Shown in pieces: positions 14,967-23,945 of a DNA stretch of 64,000 bases. The notes below the pieces were generated by a model that ran no database searches, had not been told where the DNA came from, and worked only from the letters and a program-made list of their open reading frames with translations. Source of the DNA: Pontitalea aquivivens. GTDB lineage: Bacteria; Pseudomonadota; Alphaproteobacteria; Rhodobacterales; Rhodobacteraceae. The position numbers and the translations under genes were made by a program. Where the stretch lies: assembly GCF_046507575.1 (NCBI RefSeq), contig NZ_JBKFEY010000005.1:1-64000 (forward strand), in the 5' to 3' direction. The first letter of the stretch is position 1. Each line of letters opens with the position of its first letter.

Positions 14967-17192
14967 TCAGGCCGCCTCTTGGCGCGGGATCTGCGCCTGC
15001 CGCCGCAATTGGAACGCGAGGACAACACCCCCAAGGGCCAGCCCCGCCAGATCGGTGACAATCCCGCCCTCGATCATCGAGACGGCAGCCACGAACATCG
15101 CGATGCGCGCACCGATCGGCAGACGATCGTAGCAATAGCCGCTGATGGCCGAAGCCAGCATCACGATCCCGATCAGGCCGGTGACCGCGACATGGGCGAT
15201 GTCAAGCCAGCTTCCCTGCATCAGCAACGCGGGCGAGTTGAAGAACATGAACGGCACGAGAAAGGCCGCAAGCCCGATGCGGAAGCTCTCGACACTCGTC
15301 TTCATCGGGTTCGATCCGGCCAGCGCCGCCCCGGCATAGGCCGCAAGCGCGACCGGGGGTGTGATCGCCGACATCACCGCAAAGTAGAAGATGAAGAAAT
15401 GCGCGGTCAGCGGCTCGATTCCCGATTGCACCAACCCGGGGCCGATGACCGAAGCTGCGATCGTATAGGCCGCCGTCGTCGGCATTCCCATCCCCAGGAT
15501 CATCGCGAGGATCATCGCCAGGAACAGCGCCAGCGCATGGCTGTTGGCCGAGACCGACAGCAGGATCGAGGCGAAGCGGCTGCCCACCCCGGTCAGCGAA
15601 ATGACACCGACGATGATGCCCGCACAGGCGCAGACCGCGATCAGCTGGATCGACATCCGGGCGGCGAGTTCCAGCGCATGCAGGATCGCGCGCAGCCCCA
15701 TCCGGTTCGGGGTCAGCCAACTCACCACCGCCGCTGCGGCCATCGCGAGCGTGCCCGCGCGGATCACCGAATACCCCATGAACAGCGCATAAATCAGGAT
15801 GACGATCGGGATGAACAGATAGACCTGCCGCACCAGAACCGCGAATTTCGGCAGTTCTTCGGTTGGTAACCCCTTCATGCCGCGTTTCATCGCCTCGAAG
15901 TCGACCGTCAGATAGATCGACGCGAAATAGAGCACCGAGGGGATGATCGCCGCGATGACGATCTCGGAATAGGGGATGCCGGTGATCTCGGCCATGATGA
16001 AGGCCCCGGCGCCCATGATCGGCGGCATGATCTGTCCGCCGGTCGAAGCGGCGGCCTCGACCGCGGCGGCGGTCTGGCGGGGATAGCCCACGCGGCGCAT
16101 CAGCGGGATGGTCAGCGATCCGGTCGAAACCACGTTCCCGGCCGAGGTGCCGTTGATCATGCCCATCAGGCCGCTGGCAAAGACCGCCACCTTGGCCGGG
16201 CCGCCCCGGGCATGGCCCGTCGCGGCAAAGGCGAAGTTGACGAAATAGTCGCCCACCTTAGAGGCCTGCAGGAAGGCGGCGAAGGTCACGAACAGGATGA
16301 TATAGGTCGAGGACATGGCCGTCGTCGGGCCCAGGATACCGTTGTCCGAATAGATATAGGTCAGGACCCGGCCGAATTGATAGCCGCTGTGGTTCAGAAA
16401 GCCCGGCATCCAGGGCCCGACAAAGCAATAGACCAGAAAGACGCTGGCGATGATTACAAGGGCAAGCCCTGCAACGCGCCGGGTCAGTTCAACGATCAGC
16501 AGCGCGCCGATCGCGGCGGCATAGATATCGCCCGCAGTGGCCAGCGGTGTGCCCGCGCGCATGCGGATGATCGTCAGATTGTCGATCAGGTAGAGCCCGA
16601 CCGTCACCGCGGCCAGGGCCAGCGCGACATCGCACCAATGGAAACGATCGCGCCGCCCCCCGGCGATGGGCCAGCAGCCGATCATCGCCAGCACGACCCC
16701 GGCCAGCAGAATGGGCCCGTAACCGTTCATCACGAAACCGGGCATGCGCTGCATCGGATCGGCCAGATGCACGACGGTGGCATAAAGCTGCGTCGCAAGC
16801 GCCACACCGACGAGTGCAAGACTGCCCAGGAAGATCAGACGCTGCGGAAGCGGCACCGCCTGTCCGTCGTCCTGATCCCCCCAGCGTCTGGGCGCGATCA
16901 GCAGGAAGCCCAGAACCAGCCCGCCCGCGATATGCACGATCCGATAGGTCCATTGTTCCAGCGGATAGGCGTTCATCACGATCAGGTGAAAGCCGGTATA
17001 GAGAATACACAGCGCGGCGAACAGAAGCGCCCGGTGTGATCCGAAGATGCGCTCGTTTGCGGCGGTCGCCTCGATATCGGTACCCGATGCGAGGATCACG
17101 GGCGCGGCCTCGGCGGGCGGGGTGGGGGGCGGTGTCTGTCGCACGCCGTCGCCCGGGCCGTTGGCACCGGACCGTTCCGGATGATCGTTCAT
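14967..17192 (-). CDS. TRAP transporter fused 4TM/12TM permease (TAXI type)
   Basis: A 741 aa membrane protein combining the small (DctQ-like) and large (DctM-like) TRAP subunits, as is usual with TAXI-type binding proteins. Features include the DctM-type segment GLMGMINGTSAGNVVSTGSLTIPLM, EAAASTGGQIMPPIMGAGAF and, late, GMGMPTTAAYTIAASVIGPGLV. The start at 17192 has GGAG eight bases upstream and avoids overlap with the TAXI gene; the longer frame to 17261 is less likely. It would import an organic acid using the sodium or proton gradient. It converges on the desulfinase/CoA-transferase pair, so it may supply their substrate. Confidence 0.88.
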   Translation of the reverse strand: MNDHPERSGANGPGDGVRQTPPPTPPAEAAPVILASGTDIEATAANERIFGSHRALLFAALCILYTGFHLIVMNAYPLEQWTYRIVHIAGGLVLGFLLIAPRRWGDQDDGQAVPLPQRLIFLGSLALVGVALATQLYATVVHLADPMQRMPGFVMNGYGPILLAGVVLAMIGCWPIAGGRRDRFHWCDVALALAAVTVGLYLIDNLTIIRMRAGTPLATAGDIYAAAIGALLIVELTRRVAGLALVIIASVFLVYCFVGPWMPGFLNHSGYQFGRVLTYIYSDNGILGPTTAMSSTYIILFVTFAAFLQASKVGDYFVNFAFAATGHARGGPAKVAVFASGLMGMINGTSAGNVVSTGSLTIPLMRRVGYPRQTAAAVEAAASTGGQIMPPIMGAGAFIMAEITGIPYSEIVIAAIIPSVLYFASIYLTVDFEAMKRGMKGLPTEELPKFAVLVRQVYLFIPIVILIYALFMGYSVIRAGTLAMAAAAVVSWLTPNRMGLRAILHALELAARMSIQLIAVCACAGIIVGVISLTGVGSRFASILLSVSANSHALALFLAMILAMILGMGMPTTAAYTIAASVIGPGLVQSGIEPLTAHFFIFYFAVMSAITPPVALAAYAGAALAGSNPMKTSVESFRIGLAAFLVPFMFFNSPALLMQGSWLDIAHVAVTGLIGIVMLASAISGYCYDRLPIGARIAMFVAAVSMIEGGIVTDLAGLALGGVVLAFQLRRQAQIPRQEAA

Positions 17193-17222
17193 CGGATGCT
17201 CCAATTGGGAATGGTGAAAGGT

Positions 17223-17242
17223 GGCGGGCAATGACGCCCGCC
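17223..17242 (-). other. Intercistronic hairpin after the TAXI binding-protein gene
   Basis: A 7 bp GC stem (GGCGGGC/GCCCGCC) with a 6-base loop lies between the TAXI gene stop and the permease start. In binding-protein/permease operons such stems often reduce downstream transcription or protect the upstream mRNA, keeping binding protein in excess. Its function here is inferred. Confidence 0.5.
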
Positions 17243-17250
17243 GGATGAGG

Positions 17251-18231
17251 TCATTGTCCAATCATGGAATCAGGGACGTCATAGCCTTTCTCGCGCAGAT
17301 AGCGCGCGGCGCCGGGATGGAAGGGGATTACCTTGTTCGCGGCCCAGTTTTCGGCGATCATGTCGCTGGTCACCGAATGCACCTGCTTCATGTAATCGTT
17401 GTTTTCAAGCACGGTCCTGGTGATTTCGTAGGCCAGATCCTCGGGCATCGCGGCATTGGCCAGCACGAAGTTCCAGATCCCGACCGTGGGCTGATCGTAG
17501 TCATGCCCGCTGTAGGTGCCAGCCTTGATCGTGAATTCCGAGAGCGCGGGAAGCGCCACGAGCACCTTGGCCCGCTCGTCTTCGGTCAGGCCGAACATCG
17601 TGACATCGGCCTCGACCGTCAGTTGCGAGAAGAACGGGATCGGCACGCCGCCGGCAAACGAGATCGCGTCGATCAGCCCGTCGGTCAGCTGGCCCGCCGC
17701 ATCGGCGCCGCCGGAAAAGCTCGCCCGGGCCTTGAGGCCGAGCGCGTCGTAGATCTGCGGAAAATAGGTTCCCGACGTGCCCGAGGCGGGGCCGAAGTTG
17801 ACCCGCTTGCCCTCCATGTCTGCGAGCGAGGCAATGCCTGCGGATTTCAGCGCGATCGTCTGGAACGGGGTGACATACATCGGCAGCAGCGCGCGCAGGT
17901 CATGGTGTTCAAGGCCGGGCGCCAGCTGGCTGACCCCGTCCCACGCTTCTTTTGCCGGGCCAAGCGTCGTAAGCGCCAATTGGTGTTCGCCGGTCTGCAG
18001 CAGGGTGACGTTCTGCACCGGCCCGCCTGTGATCTCGGCCGAGGCGTTCACCCCCAGCTTGTCGTTAAGCAGGCTGGCCAGTCCGCTGCCCACGATCGCA
18101 AAGGTGCCACCCTGGCTGGCGGTGCCGATCTTGATATCGGCAGGCCATCCCTCCCTTGCTTGGGCATGCGCGACACCCCCGCAAAAAACCATGGCCGCGA
18201 CGGCGCCGAGAACGCGCTTCTTCATTTTCAT
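17251..18231 (-). CDS. TAXI family TRAP transporter solute-binding protein
   Basis: A 326 aa periplasmic binding protein with a signal peptide (MKMKKR, then a hydrophobic stretch ending VAHAQA at about 19-25). The mature start IKIGTASQGGTFAIVGSGLA is the TAXI (TRAP-associated extracytoplasmic immunogenic) signature. NFGPASGTSGTYFPQI and SFAGGVPIPFF are further family segments. Known TAXI ligands are mostly organic acids and amino acids such as glutamate. The start has a GGGAG ribosome-binding site. It is the first gene of a two-gene operon with the fused permease and is divergent from the tandem-HTH LysR gene 670 bp away. Confidence 0.88.
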   Translation of the reverse strand: MKMKKRVLGAVAAMVFCGGVAHAQAREGWPADIKIGTASQGGTFAIVGSGLASLLNDKLGVNASAEITGGPVQNVTLLQTGEHQLALTTLGPAKEAWDGVSQLAPGLEHHDLRALLPMYVTPFQTIALKSAGIASLADMEGKRVNFGPASGTSGTYFPQIYDALGLKARASFSGGADAAGQLTDGLIDAISFAGGVPIPFFSQLTVEADVTMFGLTEDERAKVLVALPALSEFTIKAGTYSGHDYDQPTVGIWNFVLANAAMPEDLAYEITRTVLENNDYMKQVHSVTSDMIAENWAANKVIPFHPGAARYLREKGYDVPDSMIGQ

Positions 18232-18901
18232 GTTTTTCTCCCTGACTGGGCCGGTTGCCCAAGATCGACTCCTCTAGGTCCTCCACCTAGGCTTCTGAAG
18301 CTCATGGAGCTTGCAGATGTGCGAAAACAGATTAGGTGAAAAGATGGACTATCATTACCTATAAATTATTTCCATTTTTGTAACCTGATCTAACACTATC
18401 CGGCGCGGGATCGATGGCGCCAACCACAGCAACCACAACCCACAACCGCGCGCCCGCATGAGGGTTATTTCACCGGCCCGCCCGTGTCGCAGCTGCGCAC
18501 GCCGATAGCGCCCGCGGCCATAGGCTGTGCCTCGCCCCGCGCGGCTGCGTTCTTCCAAGGCTTGTCAACGTGGATCACTGCCACCCGGTGGCGACGGCCG
18601 CGCTGCGATCCGCGTCAAAAAACCTTCAGGCGGGCGGAATAGACCCGTAGGCGGCAATCAGCGTCTGAGGCATGGTAAAGCCGATCATTCCCGCCAGAAT
18701 GCTGAGGGAATCATAGACACCGATCAGGATAGCCATGCCGTTCCAGACGCCGCCATTGGTGAAAAGCCGCAAGATCATACAAGGGATTGAATTCTGGACT
18801 GGATCCGCCAGCTTCAGGCAGTTGTCTGACCACGCGTCACGCATTTTCGCGCATAACTTCCCACAGTCCAGTGACAGCCCCTTTTCGAGGACGAGCCTGT
18901 A
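18232..18901. other. 670 bp intergenic region
   Basis: This divergent space between the TAXI gene (-) and the LysR-like gene (+) holds two small inverted repeats next to each other in the TAXI leader: CTAGGT-N5-ACCTAG at 18274-18290 and AAGCTC-ATG-GAGCTT at 18298-18312. An AT-rich segment follows at 18350-18390. A 72-codon minus-strand frame (18626-18844) has one hydrophobic, protein-like stretch (MAILIGVYDSLSILAGMIG) but no ribosome-binding site and no family I recognise. It could be a relic or a small membrane peptide, and I do not call it a gene. Confidence 0.5.
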
Positions 18902-20065
18902 ATGCGTCTCTCAACAATACTATTGTGCGATGTGGTTCTGCAGCAATTCGGTATAAGGGCCGCGGGGCGGCTGAGTGTGGCGCCGCCATCGACTGTCGCT
19001 GCGGCGCTTGCGCGATTGGAAAAAGAACTGTCGGTCGCATTGGTCCGGCGCGGTCATTCGGGAATGTCTTTGTCTATACAGGCCGAACAAATCCGGCCGC
19101 AGTTGCACAAGCTCGCCCTTTTGTGCCGCAGGGTTTATCATTTAAGCCCCGAGGCCCCTGTGGAAGCCGCGCTGCAAAACCCGGTCACCTTCGAGGCGCT
19201 GTTCCGCCTGCAAGAGGTGCTGCGCAGCGGCAGCATCCGCAAGGCCGCGCAGATCCTCAGGATGGGCCAGCCGCAACTGACGCGCACCGTCACCCAGATC
19301 GAGGCCCGCCTTGCGCGCCAGTTCCTGCTGCGCACCCCGCAGGGCACAAGGCCCACACCGGCCGGAGTCGCGCTCATGGATACGATCGAGGATATCCGCA
19401 CAAGCTGGAACCGCCTGCGCGCGGCCTCGGACATACGCTTTGAGCGCAGCCTGCGCGAACGCTCGCTCGGCTCGGTCATCCCGTCGGGCGCGCATAGCGA
19501 GATCGCGGACATGATGGCGCGCGTCTCGCTGCAATGGCACCACCGTTACAGCACCTCGTTGCTGGTGGCCTCGGCCACGGCCGAGGAATTGATGGCGGGC
19601 CTGGACGAGGGGCGTTTCGATGCGGTCCTGCTGGATGGCGAAACGGTCGAGCGGCGCTATCACTGCACGCCTTTCCTGGCCGGACGGCTGGCGCTGTTCG
19701 GCCATGAGCTTCCCGACGAGGCAACCGATCCGGGCCTGCTTGAGGCGCTGTCGCGCCGCCCCATGGCGATGCAAAGCCTGCGCAGCGGGTTGCGGCAACG
19801 ATCGACCCAGTTCCTTGAGGATGTCTGCGGCCCGGACTGGCGCCGGCGGATCCCGCTGATGGAAATCGACTCGGTTCCCGTCACGCTGAACGCGGTGCTG
19901 TATCAGGGGGTGAATTCGATCCTTCCCGCATCGCTGATCCTTCCCAAAGGGGTCGATGTGCAGCGCAGGATCCTGCCCACCGGCTATTTGCAGTCGCTCT
20001 CGCTGATTTCGCGCACCGATGCGCAAAGCCTTCGTTTCATTGACAGATTGCTGGAACTGTTCTGA
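18902..20065 (+). CDS. LysR-like regulator with two tandem DNA-binding domains
   Basis: A 387 aa regulator, about 85 residues longer than normal LysR proteins. Residues about 3-65 look like a LysR winged helix (AAGRLSVAPPSTVAAALARL, then ELSVALVRR). Residues about 95-158 form a second, clearer one (AAQILRMGQPQLTRTVTQIEARL, then RPTPAG). The effector-binding domain follows from about 175. The gene is divergent from the TAXI-TRAP genes and 160 bp upstream of the hydantoinase-led operon, so it may control either or both. A stem-loop lies directly after its stop. The first domain is more diverged and may be a dimerisation module rather than a DNA reader. Confidence 0.8.
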   Translation: MRLSTILLCDVVLQQFGIRAAGRLSVAPPSTVAAALARLEKELSVALVRRGHSGMSLSIQAEQIRPQLHKLALLCRRVYHLSPEAPVEAALQNPVTFEALFRLQEVLRSGSIRKAAQILRMGQPQLTRTVTQIEARLARQFLLRTPQGTRPTPAGVALMDTIEDIRTSWNRLRAASDIRFERSLRERSLGSVIPSGAHSEIADMMARVSLQWHHRYSTSLLVASATAEELMAGLDEGRFDAVLLDGETVERRYHCTPFLAGRLALFGHELPDEATDPGLLEALSRRPMAMQSLRSGLRQRSTQFLEDVCGPDWRRRIPLMEIDSVPVTLNAVLYQGVNSILPASLILPKGVDVQRRILPTGYLQSLSLISRTDAQSLRFIDRLLELF

Positions 20066-20098
20066 CGGGAAAGGGGGCCTTGTGCCCGATCTTTCCCG
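20066..20098 (+). terminator. Stem-loop after the LysR-like gene
   Basis: Outer arms CGGGAAAG/CTTTCCCG (8 bp) enclose an inner GGGC/GCCC pairing, beginning just after the LysR-like stop codon. It lacks a strong T-run, so it may be a weak terminator or mRNA-stabilising structure separating the regulator from the following operon. Confidence 0.5.
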
Positions 20099-20225
20099 CC
20101 CGGATTCCGGCCCGCCGAATGCGCTGCGCGTAACATCGCATCGGGTGTTCACATTTTGGGATATGCCATCTTCTCTTTCGGCTCGCTAGCCTTCTGTCAT
20201 CCACTGGCAATGAAAGTGTGCGAAC

Positions 20226-21608
20226 GTGTCCGACTTCGATCTGGTTCTGACAGGACGGGTAATTCTGACCGACCGCGAGGTCGAGGGCGGCTTTGTCGCC
20301 GTGCGGGATGGCCGTGTGGCGATGCTTGGCCAGGGGGCGGCCCCTGCGGCGCGGGAACGGCATGATCTGGGCGGCGCGCTGATCCTGCCCGGCGCAGTCG
20401 ATGCGCAGGTCCATTCCCTGTCGCAACGCGGCGCCGAGGGGTTCGCGGCCTCGACCGCGGCGGCGGCGGCAGGGGGGGTCAGCACCATCGTCGACATGCC
20501 CTATGACGAAGGCAATCTGGTCTGTTCGGCCGAGGCGGTCAGGCGCAAGGCGGCCGAGGCCGAGGCCGAGGCCCGCGTGGATGTGGCCCTGTACGGCACG
20601 ATCGCGCCCGAGGACGGCCCCGCGCGGATTGCCGAGCAGGCCGAGGCCGGGGTTGCGGCCTTCAAATTCTCGACCTTCGGGACCGATCCGAAGCGATTTC
20701 CGCGCATCCCGCCGCAGCTTTTGATGGATTGCTTTGCCGCCGTGGCGCGCACCGGCCTTGCGGCGGGCGTGCACAACGAGGACGACGCCTTCGTACGCGA
20801 GGCGATGGCCGCGGTCGCGGCCTCGGGCATCACCGACTGGCGCGCGCATGGCCTGTCGCGCCCGCCAATGACCGAGATCCTCGCGCTGTTGCAGATCTAT
20901 GAAACCGGCGCCGCGACGGGCTGCCCCGCGCATGTGGTGCATTGCTCGCTTTCGCGCGGATACGAGATCGCGCGGCGCTACCGCGACGAGGGGCATCACG
21001 CCACCGTCGAATGCTGCATCCACTATCTGGTGCTGGACGAGGAAAACGATGTCGCCCGACTGGGCGGCAAGGCCAAGATCAACCCGCCCATCCGTCCGCG
21101 CGCCGAGGTCGAGGCGCTGTGGCGGCAGGTCGCGGCGGGCAATGTCAGCATGGTGTCCACCGATCACGTCAGCTGGACCGAGGAGCGCAAGACCGACCCC
21201 GAGATGCTGCGCAACGCCTCGGGCGTGCCGGGCCTTGAGGTGATGGTACCGCTGTTCGTGAAGGGCGCCGAGGCGCGCGGCATTCCGCTGACCTGGGCGG
21301 CGCGGCTTCTGGCCGAAAACCCCGCGCGGCATTTCCGCATCGACGACCGCAAGGGCGGGATCGCGGTCGGCCGCGACGCCGATCTTGTCGTGCTTGAACC
21401 CGTGTCGCGGGTTTATCAGGGCGCGGCGTCGCGCCATTCGGTGGCCGGGTGGTCGCCCTATGACGGGATCGAGCTGCCCTGGACGGTGGCGGCAAGCTGG
21501 CGGCGCGGCGCGCAGGTCTTCGACGGGGCCGAGGTTCTGGCCGCGCCCGGCTCGGGGCGGTTCGTCCGGCCGGGCCTTCCGCTGGCGCTCAGAAAGCCGG
21601 TGCACTGA
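20226..21608 (+). CDS. Hydantoinase/allantoinase-like cyclic amidohydrolase
   Basis: A 460 aa TIM-barrel amidohydrolase of the dihydroorotase/allantoinase/hydantoinase group. Metal-site residues are visible: H63 in DAQVHS, the carboxylated Lys K147 in AAFKFST, H183 in GVHNED, H239 in VVHCS and D313 in STDHVSW. The first ligand is Gln61 instead of His, a change I also recall in some dihydroorotases. A GTG start at 20226 is used. Its stop overlaps the start of the M20 hydrolase (TGATG). In context it would open a hydantoin ring, such as hydantoin-5-propionate, to an N-carbamoyl amino acid; allantoinase is the generic alternative, but no other purine-pathway gene is present. Confidence 0.8.
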   Translation: MSDFDLVLTGRVILTDREVEGGFVAVRDGRVAMLGQGAAPAARERHDLGGALILPGAVDAQVHSLSQRGAEGFAASTAAAAAGGVSTIVDMPYDEGNLVCSAEAVRRKAAEAEAEARVDVALYGTIAPEDGPARIAEQAEAGVAAFKFSTFGTDPKRFPRIPPQLLMDCFAAVARTGLAAGVHNEDDAFVREAMAAVAASGITDWRAHGLSRPPMTEILALLQIYETGAATGCPAHVVHCSLSRGYEIARRYRDEGHHATVECCIHYLVLDEENDVARLGGKAKINPPIRPRAEVEALWRQVAAGNVSMVSTDHVSWTEERKTDPEMLRNASGVPGLEVMVPLFVKGAEARGIPLTWAARLLAENPARHFRIDDRKGGIAVGRDADLVVLEPVSRVYQGAASRHSVAGWSPYDGIELPWTVAASWRRGAQVFDGAEVLAAPGSGRFVRPGLPLALRKPVH

Positions 21609-22831
21609 TGCGCAACCTTCGTGTCAGCCCCGCGCGGATCGAGGCCGATCTTCAGGCCATGGCCGCGATCACCGATCCCGGCCGGCCCTGGACCCGGCGC
21701 GCCTTTTCGCCGCGTTTCGATGCGGGCCGGGACTGGCTGCGCGCCCGTTTCGGCGCGGCCGGGCTTGCGGTTTCGGTCGATGCGGGGGGCAATCTGCTGG
21801 GCCGGCTGGCCGGAAGCGCGGGCTGCGGCGCGATCATGCTGGGGTCGCATTCCGACACGGTGCCCGATGGCGGCCGGTTCGACGGGATCGCCGGGGTGAT
21901 CGTCGCACTTGAGGTGGCGCGCGCGTTGCAAGAGCGGGGCATCCGGTTGCGCCACGATCTGGTGGTGACTGATTTCCTGGCCGAGGAGGTCTCGGTCTTT
22001 GGCGTGTCCTGCATCGGCTCACGCGCGATGGCGGGCGTGCTGCCGCAGGACTGGCTTTCGCTGAACCATGAGGGCCGCGACCTGGCCCGCGCCCTTGGCG
22101 ATGTCGGCGGGGATGCCGCGCGCATCGCCCCGCGCGACGATGTAAGGGCCTTTCTGGAGCTGCATATCGAGCAGGGGCCGGTGCTGGAGAACAGCCCCGA
22201 GGATATCGGCATCGTCACGGCCATCGCCGGGATCACGCGCATCGAGATCGTCATCGACGGGCGGCCCGATCATGCGGGCACCACGCCGATGACCGGCCGG
22301 GCGGATGCGCTGGTCGCGGCCGCCGCGCTGGTCGGCGCGATCGAGGCCGAGGCCCGCCGCCGCGCCGAAGCGACCAGCCATTTCACCGCGACGGTGGGCG
22401 AGTTCGCCATCGAACCCGGCGCGGCCAATGTCGTCCCCTCGCGGGCGCGCATGCTGATCGACGCCCGTGCGGCAGAACGCGAACAGATGCAGGGGTTCCT
22501 GGGCTGGCTTTCGGCCCGTGCGGGTGCGCTGCCCGAAGGCGTGTCGGCGCAGGTGAAGGTGTTGTCCGACAATCCCCCGGTGGCGATGGATGCGGGGCTG
22601 GTCGATCTGCTGGGCGCGGCGGCCGGGCGCTGCGGCGCAAGCGGCCGGCGCATGGTGTCCGGGGCGGGGCACGATGCGGCCTTCATGGCCCGCATCGCCC
22701 CCGCCGCGATGGTCTTTGTCCCGTGCCGGGGCGGGCGCTCTCATTGCCCCGAGGAATGGGCCGAAACGAACGATATCGCCCTTGGGGCGGAGGTGCTGGC
22801 CGAGGCGGTCATCGCGCTCGATCAGGCATAA
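21608..22831 (+). CDS. M20 family N-carbamoyl-L-amino acid hydrolase/allantoate amidohydrolase-like
   Basis: A 407 aa zinc hydrolase of the M20 amidase/carbamoylase branch. Predicted metal ligands are H81 (LGSHSDTV), D92 (GGRFDGIAG), E126/E127 (FLAEEV), H186 (LELHIEQG) and H355 (SGAGHDAAF). GTTPMTGRAD at about 224-232 is the dimer-interface substrate loop of this branch. It is translationally coupled to the preceding hydantoinase-like gene. The pair is the classic hydantoinase-carbamoylase set, and N-carbamoyl-L-glutamate to L-glutamate, CO2 and ammonia is the reaction that fits this operon. Allantoate hydrolysis is the alternative. Confidence 0.83.
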   Translation: MRNLRVSPARIEADLQAMAAITDPGRPWTRRAFSPRFDAGRDWLRARFGAAGLAVSVDAGGNLLGRLAGSAGCGAIMLGSHSDTVPDGGRFDGIAGVIVALEVARALQERGIRLRHDLVVTDFLAEEVSVFGVSCIGSRAMAGVLPQDWLSLNHEGRDLARALGDVGGDAARIAPRDDVRAFLELHIEQGPVLENSPEDIGIVTAIAGITRIEIVIDGRPDHAGTTPMTGRADALVAAAALVGAIEAEARRRAEATSHFTATVGEFAIEPGAANVVPSRARMLIDARAAEREQMQGFLGWLSARAGALPEGVSAQVKVLSDNPPVAMDAGLVDLLGAAAGRCGASGRRMVSGAGHDAAFMARIAPAAMVFVPCRGGRSHCPEEWAETNDIALGAEVLAEAVIALDQA

Positions 22832-22844
22832 GCAGGAGAACAGG

Positions 22845-23945
22845 ATGCGCCGGATACTTACCGAAAAGGATGTGGAACCCGCGGTTCGTGGCGGCTCGGT
22901 CTATGCCGCGGGCGGCGGCGGATGGGCCGATCATGGCCGCAGGCTGGGCTATGCCGCGGTGGGGGCGGGCACGCCCGAGCTGGTCTCGGTCGACGAGCTG
23001 CGCGAAGAGGACTGGATCGCTACGGCCGCAGCCATCGGCGCGCCGGCCTCGACCACCCCCTGGGAGATGCAGGGCGTCGATTACGTCAAGGCGGTGCGGC
23101 TTCTCAACGAGGCATTGGGAACCCCGGTCGCGGGGCTGATGGTGGGCCAGAACGGCAAATCCTCGACGCTGAACGGCTGGTTGCCGGCCGCGATCCTGGG
23201 CTGCAAGGTGGTCGATGCGGTGGGCGACATCCGCGCCCATCCGACGGGCGACATGGGCTCGATCGGGATGGCGGGGTCGGACGCGCAGATGATCCAGACG
23301 GCGGTGGGCGGCAACCGCGCCGAGAACCGCTATATCGAACTGGTGGTGCGGGGCGCGACGGCCAAGGTCTCGCCGGTGCTGCGCACGGCGTCGGACATGT
23401 CGGGCGGGTTCATCGCCTCGGCGCGCAACCCGCTGCGCGCGTCCTATGTGGCGCAGAACGCGGCCCTTGGCGGGATCTCGATGGCGCTTGATCTGGGGCA
23501 GGCGATCCTTGCGGCCGAGCCGAAGGGGCCGGGCGCGATGATCGACGCGATCGTGGAAAAGACCCGCGGCGCGATCCTGATCGAGGCCGAGATCACCCGC
23601 AAGGACGTGCGCTATACCAACGAGGCCTTCGATATCGGGCAGGTCGTCGTGGGCCACGGCGACAAGGCGCTGACGCTGCATGTCATGAACGAATACATGG
23701 CGATCGACGATGCCGGCGGCAACCGCATCGCCAGCTTCCCCGATGTCATCACCACCCTGTCGGCCGAGGCCGAGCCGCTGTCCGTGGGTCAGCTTCGGGT
23801 GGGCATGCGCGTTCATATCCTGCATGTGCCCAAGACACTGATCCCGCTGGGGGCGGGCGTTCTGGACCCGGCCGTCTATCCGCCGGTGGAAAAGGCCATG
23901 GGCATTGATCTTGCAACCTATGCGCTGGAGGGCCAAAATGGCTAA
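22845..23945 (+). CDS. DUF917 (S-methyl-thiohydantoin desulfurase family) protein
   Basis: A 366 aa protein of the DUF917 family, recognised by VYAAGGGGWADHG near the N-terminus, VVDAVGDIRAHPTGDMGSIG in the middle and a beta-rich C-terminal domain (GQVVVGHGDKALTLHVMNEY). Part of this family has been assigned as S-methyl-thiohydantoin desulfurase, removing methanethiol from an S-methylated thiohydantoin. The ATG at 22845 has a GCAGGAGAAC ribosome-binding site. It lies between hydantoinase/carbamoylase genes and a urocanase homologue and overlaps the latter by 8 bp. That order reproduces the steps expected for breaking down S-methyl-thiourocanate. The exact substrate is inferred from context. 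Confidence 0.78.
   Translation: MRRILTEKDVEPAVRGGSVYAAGGGGWADHGRRLGYAAVGAGTPELVSVDELREEDWIATAAAIGAPASTTPWEMQGVDYVKAVRLLNEALGTPVAGLMVGQNGKSSTLNGWLPAAILGCKVVDAVGDIRAHPTGDMGSIGMAGSDAQMIQTAVGGNRAENRYIELVVRGATAKVSPVLRTASDMSGGFIASARNPLRASYVAQNAALGGISMALDLGQAILAAEPKGPGAMIDAIVEKTRGAILIEAEITRKDVRYTNEAFDIGQVVVGHGDKALTLHVMNEYMAIDDAGGNRIASFPDVITTLSAEAEPLSVGQLRVGMRVHILHVPKTLIPLGAGVLDPAVYPPVEKAMGIDLATYALEGQNG

Noticed and set aside
18626..18844. 72-codon minus-strand frame with a hydrophobic segment
   Set aside because: It looks partly protein-like, but there is no ribosome-binding site, no family match I recognise and no conserved neighbour. It is left as a possible relic in the intergenic entry.
20226..22831. 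Allantoin degradation (allantoinase plus allantoate amidohydrolase)
   Set aside because: The two families fit, but no urate, ureidoglycolate or xanthine gene is nearby, while DUF917 and a urocanase homologue are fused into the operon. A hydantoinase/carbamoylase role explains the set better.
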